Source: Himantopus leucocephalus (lineage: Eukaryota; Chordata; Aves; Charadriiformes; Recurvirostridae). Taken from it: 64,000 bases of DNA. The notes below the pieces were generated by a model. That model made no database searches. It had not been told where the DNA came from and worked only from the letters and a program-made list of their open reading frames with translations. Both the position numbers and the translations under genes were made by a program. Positions 39,501-52,500 of this stretch are shown here, one piece after another. Where the stretch lies: NCBI GenBank assembly GCA_003993805.1, contig RSEF01000012.1, positions 4,761,948 through 4,825,947 on the forward strand, given 5' to 3'. Position 1 is the first letter of the stretch. Each line of letters starts with the position of its first letter.

Positions 39501-39742
39501 TTATGCAGTTTTTGTAGCTCACATGATCATCCCCAGATGTATGTTCAATGTGCTAATTAATCATCATTCCAAAAGTTTTTTAACAATGGCAAATGAAGAA
39601 TATCACTTTGTATTCTAAATGGGATACATCATGCCCCACAAGATGGGCAGAGTTCACAAAATTGATTGTGGGGTGTTTAGGAGTTAATATACAGCAGGTT
39701 TAAAGGTATGCTCTGTTAAAATATGCTCAAAAGAGCCTGTAG

Positions 39743-39768
39743 GGCTGGGGGGGGCGGAGGGGAGCAGG
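39743..39768 (+). repeat. G-rich run, potential quadruplex
   Basis: Eight consecutive G are followed by CGGAGGGGAG. There are three or four G tracts within 26 bases, a possible G-quadruplex former on the plus strand. Confidence 0.5.
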
Positions 39769-40124
39769 CCCTTTTGTAGCCTGAGGGTTAATTATCTACA
39801 CAATGTTAGTAAGACTAGATACAGTACCACTGGCAATTTAACATCTGAAGCTGACATTAATGGATTTGCAAGGAGCTGTGGGTACACTGAGGCTTATTAA
39901 AAAGGGAATGTATTTCAGTATTTTGGAGTGGAGGAGCAATACAGAGCAGTATGGAGCAGAAAGCTGGTAACTGAAAGAAAAATAGCTCTTGGGTTTTTTT
40001 TTTCCTCCTGAATCCAAGAGAAGCACCAGAAGTGCAATCACTGAGTACCTCTTAAAATGTTTATTTATTTTATTCTTCCAAGACCATAATTTTCTGAAAC
40101 ATTAATTTAAGTTCTCTTACGTAC

Positions 40125-40147
40125 AAATATATATACACACATATATA
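40125..40147. repeat. TA/CA alternating microsatellite
   Basis: ATATATATACACACATATATA, a purine-pyrimidine alternating and nearly palindromic run. Confidence 0.75.
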
Positions 40148-42852
40148 GAAACTGAGCCTATGCTCTTGAAAGAGAAACTAGGACAACTTTTCTGGAGCCA
40201 GAGCCATTTTGGAGTCAAATTTTCTGTTAAATAATTAGAAAGGGTGTGTACACTGGACTTCACAGTATCATATTCAGATCCAGCATTACCTATTTTACAT
40301 TCCCTTGCTGCTTTTGGTATGTTATCTTCTGAAGATAATCTAGCATTTTGTTGCTCATGACAGTGAGCAGTGTATTCTAATTTTGCAGAGACTTTAAAGG
40401 ATTGTAGCTGTTCAGCTGCTCTGTAGTCACATAAAATGCTGTTTCTCATGTTTGTCCTGTGACCCATACTTTTTCAGGGGTTTATGCTTTGTAACTTCAG
40501 CTTAGACTGCAGCAAGAGAGTTGATCACTTTTGCTTTGATCACTTTGTTGAGGGTATGTACATCCTATCCCTTCTTTTCAGAGAACTCAGCAAAATTTGC
40601 TTTCCAGTCTTTCATGCTTTGCCTTCTTAATTAAAACCTTTTACAAGGCCATTCCCTTTTTATACTTGTTTAATTCTGAAACAACCATATCAAAAGAAAT
40701 TACTAATGCACTTGGATTTGTATTTAATAATGAAATTAAAACCTTTCTGCTATGGTGGCCTTCAGGTCTCTAATTTTCAGTTTTATTAGGAGAAGAGCTA
40801 AGCTACACATATGAGGTATTGTTTCTCCTTAGATAACAACCCAGCATGGCTGCAAATGAAACTAAACTCTCTCTCAGAGTTCTTCTGTAAAAAGTCTCAA
40901 TCTTACATTCTAAAAATAACCCTAGGAAATTACTAAGCTATCATCTTTGGCCACCTTTATGGAATATTTCTTTAACGCTTTGGATTTGAAAAAGTCAAAG
41001 GTTTTTCTGAGCATTATCCAACTGGTGCAGATAACCCATTTGCAGTTTTTCAAGTTTTTAAAGTGAAAAAGTGCATGTATCTTGTCCTTCCCCTGCCCTC
41101 CCTTGAGCATATATAGATCCACAGAATTTACACTTTCCACTATCATGGCAATACTCCTAGGGAATAAAAATACAGTCTCAGAGGTTTTAGGCTCTCTGCT
41201 CAGGTTATGCTTCCAAAGTGATCTCAGTATTGCATTCTTTTTTTCTTTCTCCATCACCTAGATTGATCTGAACCAGGATTCATCTTTCAGCAAACAGCAA
41301 TATGATTAAAAAGAAAATAAACCCAAAACCTCAGAGCTGTCACTCTCTCACCAATCCTTATATACTTAGTTATACAGGTACTACATGTGCGAAATAAATT
41401 GCTGGAGCAGTAGAATTGAGTCATTTATATAAACACACTGGTAGATGCTTTGTAAGAAACATGCTTTTTTATCTTAGTGCACTGCCTTAGACATGGACAA
41501 ATGAGAAAGGTGTAACTCAGTTCAGACAAATGTCTCATCTACTATTTGATTAAGTTCTGTGCCTTTTGTTGAGGTATTTTTTAGTCGTGGCATATGATTT
41601 GAGTTGCCAGTCTTCATGCTTTAAATTACCCACCAGTTTAGTGTGAAATGCAATACCAAAACATCTTGAATTGGATTTGGATTACACAAATATCTGTAAT
41701 GCTTTGTTTATTATAGAATACTACCACGTTCAATACCATGTGCTGCATCCTTGCTTTGATGCTACACTGGTGTAAATACAAGGTACTCTTCCAAAGGGAA
41801 TGGACAAAGCATTAGACTTATACTGCCAACATGAGATCAGAGCCTTGTCCAGTTGAATCATTTTAGAGAGATGATTTTTATAAAGGAAATCCTAGGCAAA
41901 ACTTGGAAGTGTGGGGTTAAGAGGTATGCAGAGCAAAGTACTTCAGTCAAGTCTGGCACGCATTTGATGAGCACCGAAATGCCTCCTGGTGTATTCCAGC
42001 AATATTTTTTTGTTGCCTGTACTCCCCTAGCCTTCAAATCCCCTGCCAATCAATTTGGTATACTTCTAACTGTATGTGATCTAGTGATAGGTGAAGCTGG
42101 AATTTGGTCCTGAAATGTTATTTTGCCTTTGATATTAGGTCAAAAAAGATTGTACTACTGCACGAGCACCTTGGCTGATTCAAACTCTTAAAAGCTCTTC
42201 TAAGCTTGGTGTCTGTCTTTCCAAGCAGCAGGGTTAGTTTTCTTTTGCCAGATAGCAGATTTAGCCTGTGTTTTGCCTGATGAGTCTACTGTAAATAATG
42301 GAGCAAAATCTCCTGAGCTGACTAGGTCTGACATACATAAGGTTCAGCACAAAGAGGGAGCTTTCTTTTGGCTATCACTATGCTTCAGCAATTATCTTTC
42401 CAGAATATTTATTATTTCTTTTTCTGCCTTTAGTTCCTGTACCTGCACTACTGTATGGGCGGGTGCCTTGAGGGAAAGGTTTGCTCACAAGTGTAACCAG
42501 CATGTTTTTCATTCCAATAACTGCTTGAGCTATTCTGCGCTGTCTTTATTTTGCAGCTCTCACAATTAGGGGGGGGGAAAAAATCAACACGTGTTCCTTT
42601 GGCTCACCGCTCCAAATAAATAGTTTTTGCTGTACTAATTATTTACACATCACCACAAGCTATGAAGATTGATTTCTTAGCTGCTTCTTCAGCAGTAACT
42701 TCCACAAATAAGGATGGCTTTGTCTCTGTATAGGATAGAAGAGACTTATTTCATATTCACATAACCTTATTCACTTTATTAATAGGTAACTCCATGGTAC
42801 ACGGTTAATACATGGCCTGCCAACATTTTTATAGGCTGATACAGCCCTTGAC

Positions 42853-42877
42853 AAAAAATAATAATAATAAAAAAAAT
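42853..42877. repeat. (ATA)n and A run
   Basis: Four ATA units inside A-rich flanks. Short microsatellite. Confidence 0.75.
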
Positions 42878-45640
42878 GCTCTTCACTCCTGTATAATTTA
42901 GAGAGGAAATGTATGTCTTGTATTTTCAAGACACAACATTTACAGGGTCAAAAGCAGGATACAGAACAACCTGACTAAACCAACAGAAAGTATACTAAAA
43001 AAATACTAATACCAGATTTACTTGCAATGTAGTTTTAAAGCAATAAGCTTTTATCTGTGTAAGTTTTCTGGTCACCTAGACTGAGAACAATGTATATGAA
43101 GTCTTTTTCTGCTTATATTTAAATGAATGCATAAAGGAAAACTCCAGCTTGTCAACTGGAAATATTTCCAATTTCATTTTGCTTTTAAGGCCCTTGTGTA
43201 TTTTTTTTTAAAGTACAATTACTGTATGACTGAGGCCTGCTGAGAATAAAAACGTTTGCTTTTGTATTAATTTTCAGTGTCCTGTTTGTGCTGAGATTTT
43301 AAACAAGACCAAAAAAAAAAGAAATGCCACTGGATATCTCACAGAATGAACAAGATGCATAATGGGATGTCACATTGTTAAATGACTTCATGGTATTTTG
43401 TGAGGAAAGTATTCAGGTATACTGAGGTCAAAGAGGAACTATATTCCCATTCTCTCACATCATTTATATATAGATTTCACCTTGGATATCTTGCTGTATA
43501 TTACAGGCTGGTGTACACTTATCTGGCCTGGCTTTGAGTCATTACACAGTGGCCCATGTCCAGGAAATTACCTGACTGTGGTGGGATTCATTCCCTCTCA
43601 AGTTCCCTTAGGTACTAAAGCCAAAGGTGAGACAGCAGTCCCTCGTGGAAGGTGTCAAGAGCCTGTGCACATTTCTTTTTAGCAATCCTCTGGTCCAAAT
43701 ATTACATTGACTTTATTTCACCACCTAAACGTTTGGATTCGCTCCTGTCTAAACAAACATGGTGTGCAGTTTATGTGTTCTGATTGCATGGAGTTATTTG
43801 ATTATGTTTGAGTAAGAATCCCTTGCTATAAACCTCAGTTCCAAGTTCCAGCTATTTGCTGCTGAAGTTCTCTCTAAAATACCAGTGTACAGACCTTTGT
43901 TTTAGAGAAAGGGACCAACCTTTCATATCTTTTGCTCAGAACATCTAAAATTTGTCCTTTGTACAAGTTAACTCAATGTAACAGACACCAAAGCACTTGT
44001 AATAACACCAGACAAACCAAAGAGGTGACAGGGAAACATGAACATCTGTGCATGTTCAGTTTAGCACCAAACCACCTTCACACAGCACCGGGGAAAGGAT
44101 CATTGACTTGGTCTGAAATTCAAGCTCAAAATATTGAGTGCAAAAAGGCAGTGGACTGATTTCATTCACAGAAAGTGTTACTCTAGCTTAAATTGACATG
44201 TTCAGCACAAAGATTTGATTGCTATATTGAATTTCCACTTTCTATTTGCCAAACACCAATGTGGAAAATTAATGATGAGGAAAATTGTCTCTCATCCTTT
44301 CCCATTAGCATCCGCTATCATGTTACAGGCACATCTTTGGAGATACTGTTTGTTTCTAACTTGCGTATCAGCCTTGTGTAATAACCCAAGACCAGCTGTA
44401 TGTACCTTATTGGGCCTGTTTGTTTGTTGTGCTATGCCTTTTGCAGGCACTGGTACAAGTCCCGATCAAGATGATAATGTGATGCCAGAGTCCAGAGACA
44501 AATAGCTACAGAAAATGCCAAGAAATAGAAAATGAAGTTATTTAGTCCCTAGTTCTCACAACCACGCAGAGCTTGCAGATGCAGCTATATAAAACCTCAG
44601 TGAGAGAACATGATGCTTTTTGGTGGTGGTTGTGGTGGTTTTTTACTTCATAGGAGCCACAGATAAGGAAAATCAACCTGCTTGCTTAATGTTGCTCAGT
44701 GTAACTTCTCCTGTATTTGAGCTCCATAGTGATTACACAAGGCTTGGGCCTTCTGTGGACACTCTCCTTTGGGGGTAAAAGTAGCCTGAATTTGCTTTAA
44801 TCTATTTTAGGCATGAGTGTAATCTGGTTTAAACATGTGTGAACATTATTCTATGCAGAGCAGGTTTCTGCTGTCTTTTGGAGCTAGGAAGGACATTTCT
44901 TCGCTCATCTGGCCCTCCTTCCTGTCAATTCTTGCAAATATATCTGCGTATTACTGTGTCTTTGCAGTGACTCCCAAGATGAAATGAAGAGAATTACATA
45001 GCTAGCGGTAAATTGAGAAAGATACAAATGCCTTTGAGCACAGAAATAATCCACCAAGGCCAAGTTAAGAATATGGCTTGGAGTTCAACAAGACTTGACT
45101 AGGAAGATGTCATTTTTGGATACTTTCAAAGTGATTCTGTGGATGTGAAAGCCTTGAAAATTGCTTCCTGTGGGAGCATATTGGACCATAAAGTGGATGT
45201 AAGTGAGAGAGAAGTTGAGCTTGAGGGAGATCTGGCCACTTGGTTCTGGTCCATTAATTTCTGAGAAATAATTAAAAGTGTAGTTCCAATTTTTTTTCTC
45301 TTTTTCCTGAATTCTGTTTGCCTCACAGTCAGGCTATAATCCATTGGTCTCACCATTGACTACCTCTGTGTTCCTAACAGTTTGTTCTGGGAGAATACAT
45401 TCATTTATCTGTCTGAAGCAGTGCCCGTGTCCAGCTTCAGGAAAAAAAAAATTCTGTTCTCCTAATTATTTCCAAACTAATAGACCAAATTGATACTCCT
45501 AATCTAGATGACTGGTAGCCCCCTTACCTGGTGTGGTATTTTTCTGCTTCCTCTGGCTGTAGCATTTGATTATTGTGTATGTGTGATGATAATCTTACTG
45601 CTACCCTATATTTTGTGAATTGTTTTAATATATTTGGCAG

Positions 45641-45814
45641 AGGTACCTGGGAAGAGACAGGAGTGGACTGAGTGCTGATCCCAAACTTGTACAAGCTCTG
45701 GCATTGAATATACTTAGGAAACGAAAGCAGTTAGAAGAACAGGTCTTCCTTGAACTACCTAAGGTAGAGCTTGACAACGCAGGCACGTTTAAACGGCCTT
45801 TGAGGCAGATGTGA
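45641..45814 (+). CDS. candidate coding exon, protein unidentified
   Basis: A splice-acceptor-like sequence (TTGTTTTAATATATTTGGCAG) ends at 45640. A TAA in the same frame lies just upstream, so the frame opens only at the acceptor. From 45641 it runs 57 codons to TGA at 45812-45814. The translation is protein-like: a charged, amphipathic, helix-prone centre (ADPKLVQALALNILRKRKQL, then EEQVFLELPK) followed by a short basic end (TFKRPLRQM). A possible donor, AAG|GTAGAG after 45763, would make a 123-bp, phase 0-0 internal exon. In that case a second acceptor (TCTGTGTGCAG) before 45987 opens 18 more codons in frame to TAG at 46041. As a terminal exon it could use AATAAA at 46210-46215. I recognise no family. 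It may be a real exon, a relic or chance. Confidence 0.35.
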   Translation, partial: RYLGRDRSGLSADPKLVQALALNILRKRKQLEEQVFLELPKVELDNAGTFKRPLRQM

Positions 45815-46259
45815 ACATTCTCTGATGTAATTGGAATCTGAGTTGCTGCTGTTAGCATGGCATGGATCCAAGCTCATTAGACTTGCCAGGCATTGGGCTT
45901 ATTAGCTCCAGCCCTGTACTGTGTTAATGCAATTGCACAACTTTTAGATGCAAGCTGCTTCGCACATCCTGTGGCTCTGTGTGCAGGAACAGCTCATTGG
46001 ACTCTCCTTAAAAAAAGGCAGTGGAGACGCACCAGCAGAATAGTTGACTTGCTCAGGAGAAGCAGTTTGGGAGAGCAGAGCTGACTTGGGCAGTCTCATG
46101 CAGAGTCACTGCATGTTCTGGAGGCCTCAGCAACTGCTGGGCATGTTTCAGCACCAAAGACCATGGTGGGACACAGAAGGCAAAACTGGTTTATTTATTT
46201 ACTGTTGGAAATAAACATGCTAACCTCATTTAGATCTGCTCCTCGTCTTGATCTTGATT

Positions 46260-46280
46260 CCCCCCTCCTCCCCCCCCCCA
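46260..46280. repeat. C-rich low-complexity run
   Basis: CCCCCCTCCTCCCCCCCCCCA, a polypyrimidine slippage tract. Confidence 0.8.
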
Positions 46281-46645
46281 AACTATTTGCCCTTGACCAT
46301 GTTTATAGCAAGTTATGGGTATTTTGTTTTAACTGTGCATTGAAACATACTATGCAGCCATTAAAATTCAGTTTTTTCTTCAACACTAGGAAAGTATTAA
46401 ATTAAATTGTCCTCATCCTTGATAGAGTTTAATTTTGTTTTTTAGTCTATCAGTGTTTCTCAGACAAGCCAAGTGTCACATTGAGGCATGATTTACATAT
46501 TCATGAAATGATTTGTATTCAGAGCATCGTTTAATGTTTTCTGGACAGTTTTTCATACTAATAAGTGTTTAACTCAAGAGACTATGCAGGTAACCTGAAA
46601 AACGAAAGCCTACCATAGTTTTTGCAATATATTACTTGTAAGTCC

Positions 46646-46662
46646 TAAATAAATAAATAAAT
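46646..46662. repeat. (AAAT)n microsatellite
   Basis: Four AAAT units in a row. Confidence 0.8.
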
Positions 46663-46972
46663 GAGCTCTGAATTACTGCATTTCTTTGTTTTATCAAACA
46701 AGTTACTTGCACAGCAATGAAATATACCTTCTACAAGAAAATAATTAGGAACTGTCCTTATTTTTCAGAGGCACATTTATTTTCCTTCTGCTCCTTGACC
46801 GTAGATAAAATAGATATTGGACAGTTATTTTCAAGCAGTAGCAGGGTTCAGTTTTAAGGTTGATTTATACTAGTATTTCTCATGCATTGAAAATGTGCAC
46901 TTGTGCTCCTCTAGGTACATTAAATTTTGATTTTCAATTTATATATTTGTCAATCAATAAATATGTTTGATG

Positions 46973-47029
46973 GTAGCAAATAGATTCTCTCTCCTTTTTT
47001 GTAGTAAATAGACTCTTTCTCTCATTTTT
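46973..47029 (+). repeat. imperfect tandem duplication, unit 28-29 bp
   Basis: GTAGCAAATAGATTCTCTCT with a T run is followed directly by GTAGTAAATAGACTCTTTCT with a T run. The two copies differ at a few positions, so this is an older local duplication than the one at 21765. Confidence 0.85.
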
Positions 47030-49370
47030 GTGTGTTAAATACTGAGTGGAGTGCTCAACTGGTAATGTAAGAGCCTGAAGTCCTAGCTCTCTTCCATGGA
47101 GGCTGTGTGAATTTTAAAGAACTAGTGGATACTACTGGGTATTATCCTGGTAACTGTCCAGTGAAGCCTGGGGTCTGCATCCTCCAGAGCCCCAGTGGAT
47201 TTGCTGGGAATGTGAACTGAGGCAGTGCTGCCAGAGCTGACTGCAGGGCCTTTACTCTTAAACCTGTTAATTTCCCAGTTTGCAACTGTGTCTCAGTCAT
47301 GATCCACAGCCTCAACCCTGAAAACAAAAGAGTAGTTTTCCGTGTGTCTAGTCCATCCAGCCGTACTCTAAGCCATACTGTTACGCAGTGGTAGGTCGAT
47401 GAGCAGTAGAAGAAAGTTGTTACATGGACTCCCTAAGGTTTTCTACCACACAGTTATAAAACTATGCAGTAATGTGGACACATCTGTGCAAAACTGCACA
47501 TATCGTGTGGGTGTAACATAATGAACCCATGAGGAATTGGTGCTTTGTGAAGGATAGTCTCCACTCTCTTTCCCTCTTTGCCAACACATGCTAAAGGCCC
47601 ATCCCTGCCCAAGATTCTCAGGGTGGAGCAGTGCCAGAGAGACAAGTTATGCCACAGCATCTGCATGCAGGTGGGCGTTGCCTGGGACCGCCAGGCAGCA
47701 AGGACTGGGTCAAGGAAGCTCAGCAAAGCACAGTAATGTGCATGCTGGTCCCATGCAGATTCCAGCACAGACCAGTTTGTCACTTTACCATGACAGGCGT
47801 TTCTGACTTTGGGCTGGGACATCAAGAAGCCTTAGGGAAATGAGGGGAAGAGGAGTAGCACTGCAAAGCATCTTGACTGTAAAGAAGACTGTGTACTGTA
47901 GTAGAGTAAAACCCCTGGGCTGTTCCTTGTACCCTAAGAAATTTTCTGAGCACAATCCATTTTAAAGAGGAAACAAAAAAAACCCAAAGTAGTTTAAAAC
48001 ATATAAATTAACAATCTTTTCTGTGATCCTGTCTAAAGGCATCCCCACTATGCATTATTCTGGTTTATGGTTGGATCTTTTGACAAGAACTCTACTCTCA
48101 GATTTTATGGTTGACTATGCCTATACTTTACCCGATGTGTTTGAAGAGCCATTTTAGAAACAAATAAACACTTCCTGGTATTGAAGTTGAGAAAGAGGTC
48201 TATGTGGATCCTTGGGAGAACACAGCTTATTCTCAAACTGATTCCACTGACTTGTGGAGAGCATGACGGTTGTTTTCTCTGTTTGATGGAGCACGAGTCT
48301 TGCCTACTTGGTCGTGACTAGTGACTAACTCCTACTATGGCTAATGGTTAAGTGTAAAAGTAGTCATTACAGAAAAGCTGAAGCACCCGTGGTGTTCACT
48401 GCTGTTCACTACAGAGGCACTTCCTGAGGTTCCTAGACTTAAGCCTTTCCTTACAAGGCTTGTAGGGAAATTCCTTGCTTAAGGAATTACCTCACACTGG
48501 AGGGTTCATAGAACAGTCATTAGTAAAATACATTCAGCTTGAATAGATAAGATGGCTTTACAGATTGCATGATGTTGCTGAGTAACTGTCAGAAGACTGA
48601 AAAGTGGCAAATGGGATAAAAAAGTGGGTGCTCTGCTCAGAGAACCCAAAGAACCATTTCTTACAACACATAACTCTGCAGTGGCATTTGCTGCTGTAGG
48701 AGGCTGAACAAGTTGGGCAGGACTCCTTATGGATCCACCAACAGACTAGCCAAATTCACAGAGAAAAGTTGCTGACCATTGAACAAACTGGGTTTGTACA
48801 ACCTTCAGGTCAAGACAGACCAAACTGCTGTTAGGTATCTGTCTTAAATATCCACTGGATTAGAGGAATCTTTGGTCTGACTCTGGGTGGCAAAGCACAT
48901 GAGGATATTTAGGGTGTGTATATGTATAAAGGTCTGCCACGGGTTGCCGTTAACAGAGTGAAGGGATGGTCATGTCAAAGGGTCTCTTGATATATTCAAA
49001 AGGTCAGACTGGGCACTGTATAGATTTTGCCAAAATCACACATATTTATGTATGTATACATATGATTAAATTCAGCTACCTTCAGCGGCAATGATTCAAT
49101 TTGCAATTATATTGATTTAGCATGTAAATTAGATACCTGCTTTGCACATGCACTCACAGACCTATTTTTTTCCTTGTGATTGACAGAAAGTGGGGGCCTC
49201 CTTTCAGAAGCAGGTTAATGTTAGAGGAGGAAAATGCCAAAAGTAAAACCTCTTAAAAGCCTTTTATTTGGTTGCCTTCCAAGCCACAGCAGCTGCAGAG
49301 GGTGATTAGCTTCATGTGGTGTCAGTTGCATTTTTATCCAGCTTTATTCTGTGTTTGTTTTCTCTTTCAG

Positions 49371-49589
49371 ACATTTGTCCTTGCTGAGACTACAGCTGTG
49401 TGTGCCCCATGCAGACCCACCACTACAGACATTTTCCCTGGAGGCAAAGAAGTTAGCCACCCAGGAAGGGGAACCTCTCTACTTCTCCATACCTCATGGG
49501 GTCTGTCACCTTCTCCACCGTGAGCTCACTGAGCTTTGCTCTGCAGAAAGCACAATTAAATGCTGACATCTCCACGTCACGCTCTTCAG
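49371..49589 (+). other. candidate non-coding or terminal exon with strong splice sites
   Basis: A long pyrimidine tract ending in TTTTCTCTTTCAG lies directly before 49371, and CTTCAG|GTAAGA follows 49589. Both sites are close to consensus and bound a 219-bp segment more GC-rich than its surroundings. All three frames have stops inside the segment, so it cannot be an ordinary internal coding exon. One frame stays open from the acceptor for about 65 codons to a TGA at about 49566 and could be the end of a protein (EAKKLATQEGEPLYFSIPHG is its most protein-like part). Another has ATG at 49496 reading through the donor. A non-coding RNA exon is the simplest reading. I recognise no homology. Confidence 0.3.
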
Positions 49590-52500
49590 GTAAGATCTCT
49601 CTGGAAATGTGTTTGGTGGCCCATGGAAACAGATGGCAAGGCAAGCACTGTGTCTCTTGGGGTAGGAGGGAGGAACACTGTGGCACTTGTGACCTCACTG
49701 CAGTCAAAGGATTCGAGGGTACAAGTGTCATTCGGCCCAGATCCCGAGCTGCACTCTAGCTAGTTGTACCACATGACAAAAGGTGATACTATCACCTCGA
49801 AGAAGAGGTTAGAGCAGTTTCTTTTTTATTACAAGTACTGGCTCATGGTCTAGCCTGGGTTTCTTACCCTACATTCATTCCTTTCTTCAGGCCAATAGCC
49901 TTTTCTATAATTCTTGCAGAACCGTGATGTTTCACAGTTGCAGTCATAATCTCCCTTAAAAAAAAAAAGCTTTAAAAACTTCCAGGAGGCTGTGTGGGAC
50001 TGGGCTGGGAAGACCACTCAAGTCGTTAACAGCTTTCTACCTCTGAAAAAGAAACCAAATCCAGATGCCTGCCCAGGCTGTTTTGAGCCCTTTGGAAACT
50101 ATGAGAATATCAGTGCTGCACTGTCAAACTGCAGCAGATAAAGCAGCACTGGTCTCAGGGTGCCATCAGGTGCCAGACATGACAGCAATGCTAGCATCAC
50201 CGAAGTCCCCTGTATGTGCCTAACAGTTCTCAAAGATAAACCTATGCCAGTTTTTTGCACCCAGTTGGTGTTCCCTGTTGCAGCTTCCACTATGACTGGG
50301 TAGGGGTATGGAAGTGGTAGGTGGGCTGTGTCAAAATGACTGTGTATATGCACAGTTACCCAATTTGCTCATGGATTGATGGAGCTTGCAAAGTTTGATG
50401 TCCAAACAGTACAGCAGTTGTATAGAAGTAAGCTTGTCAATCAAGTCCTGTATTTTTTTAATAGGGTAACTCTTTGACTCTTTCAAATTGCTGTGCTTTT
50501 CAGTTCGTTCTGCATCAAATGAAGTGACAGGCTGCTGCTTTACAAAATGGTATAACATTCTAATTTATTCTTCTACCCCAGTCTGTCTTTCATAGCTACA
50601 CCATGACTTTGTTCACCCCATCCTTTTTCTCTGGGACTCTGAAATCCTGTCACTGCAGAACAGAGAGCAGGACCCTATTCTCCACAGGAAGCATATATTT
50701 GAAAATACGGCTGTTTAATGACACCTTCATCACTGAACAAAAATTTTTATTTCAACTTTAGGTTCAGTTCAGACAGCCCCACGTTTTTACAGTTCTTTTG
50801 TCAACTGAACTTCTCAGCACAACCCCCACTGCACTTATACTTATATTCACCTACTACTCTATTAACATCTCATTAAACTGCACCCCAACAGTGGCTTTCT
50901 CTTTACTTCTGTAAGGACAAATGTATGGAGAATAATAACTTAAATTTGCGTAACTGCACTCATGCAGACATCTAAGATAAGAACTGTTAAGAACAAACAG
51001 TAACATCTACCCAATCCAGCTGAGGTGGCAGGAGACAATCAGGTGGGCACGATTCAAGACACAGCGATGGTCAGAGACTGGCTCAGAGCTTGATGTTAAT
51101 AATTACTCTACTGCAAAAAAATGCCACTATGAAGTTTCTAAGGGCATCTTGCTATACCTATATTAACTCCTTTCCTTCCACATTTCAACTTTGCTTATTC
51201 TTACTTATTGATCTAAAAAATGTTTAGTGGATTTCCTTTAAATGTCCAAAAGTTTCAGACAATTAATAAACAGCAAATATTTGCCCTGGCACTGCTAACT
51301 TCTCCCATGCTTTCATGACTGCTGTGCACACAAGTCTGGGGCAGTGTCAACCGAGAAGCACAGCAGCACCAGCCTGTGGCAAAGAAAGCAAGAACTACCA
51401 GAGCCCTATAGAGACAAATACGCTCTACAATCCTGTCTTGCTATGGACAGACAGGACAAGAAAATGTCTTCTCCCATGCAGGCTCGCCTTTTCTATTTTT
51501 GTCTGCTCATGAGCACGACTGCCACAGCTGTGAGTGTGAACTCTGAGTTCACAATAGCCACTATCCAGGAACACCACAGATCCTGGTTCCCAGCAGGGGC
51601 CATAGGTTCAACTTGGGGTTTGGAGAGTATTTTTCTTTTACATGAGGACCTTTAGGAGCTTTACTGAGCTTTCTCGAGCTCCCCCACCTTTTTACAATAG
51701 ACCAAACCGTTATAGCAGAGTATACCTGCAAAACCAAGGAGAACTGTGAAACTGATTAAGGCCATCCGATGGGCTTACAGCTGATAGATGGCAATGTCAT
51801 GCCAGGTAGTGCTGCTGTCACTGACAATACCAACCTGTATTTAACTTGGCTTTGTTCTGGCATGAGTTTGGCGCGGTGTTTTGTGAATATGTGAAAAACA
51901 CTAGTGCTCTCAGTGGCATTTCAGTGCTATCAGTTGTGCATGTCCTGTAAGACTGTCCTCCTAGGTCAGACTGTGGAACCTGTTCAGGGAGACTGGAGCT
52001 GATTGGCTGATTATAAGTGAACGGTTAGACAGAAATTAAATCCCTTGTAGAAAACTTTAAGTCTTTATTTTTTTTGGAGTTTCCTATTCCTAAGTCACTG
52101 GCTGCCTATTAGGCATTATGGTTTGAAAGACATGCATGGTGTAAAGGCCTCATCAGGTGTTCCTCAGAACACTAAATTAATCTATACACAGAAAGACTTC
52201 TGTAGCAATGAACCCCAAGGAAGCATTTCCTTTGCCAACTCCTATGTAAAGGGCCACTGCCTCTACTGTAAAAGTTAACAGGATTTACATTCAAAGCCTT
52301 CTCCTCTGCTGCCTGCCTTCTAAGCTGTTCTGGCTTTGCTTCCAGCTCTCTCTATCTTGCATATGTAATGCTTAAGATTTCCTAATTCTCTCTTGTTATT
52401 CTGGCCTTCCCTGCAGTACTCTCATCTGCATGGGAGTGAAGCTGCCTCAGGAATTATAAAGAGCAGGCAATCCCTTAAAAGTCCATGCTTTACTAAGGAC

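Larger units (their letters stand above)
36524..45640. other. single-copy non-coding stretch with small simple repeats
   Basis: Simple repeats only: a G-rich run at about 39743-39768, an ATATATATACACACATATATA run at about 40125-40147, an (ATA)n run at 42853-42877 and a GGT-rich run at 44619-44641. Open frames up to 116 codons (40117-40467, minus) have no recognisable product. I see no CR1 or RNA gene. Confidence 0.5.
45815..49370. other. non-coding stretch with local duplication and simple runs
   Basis: A C-rich run lies at about 46260-46280 and an (AAAT)n run at 46646-46662. 46480-46545 contains TTACATATTCATGAAATG, an octamer/homeobox-like AT-rich patch. 47450-47830 is more GC-rich and holds overlapping open frames of 70 to 123 codons without a recognisable product. 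Confidence 0.45.

Noticed and set aside
44653..44722. MIR-like words (ACAGATAAGGAAAATC, TTGCTCAGTGTAAC)
   Set aside because: The order is partly right but the match is too short and weak compared with the two listed MIR-like fragments.
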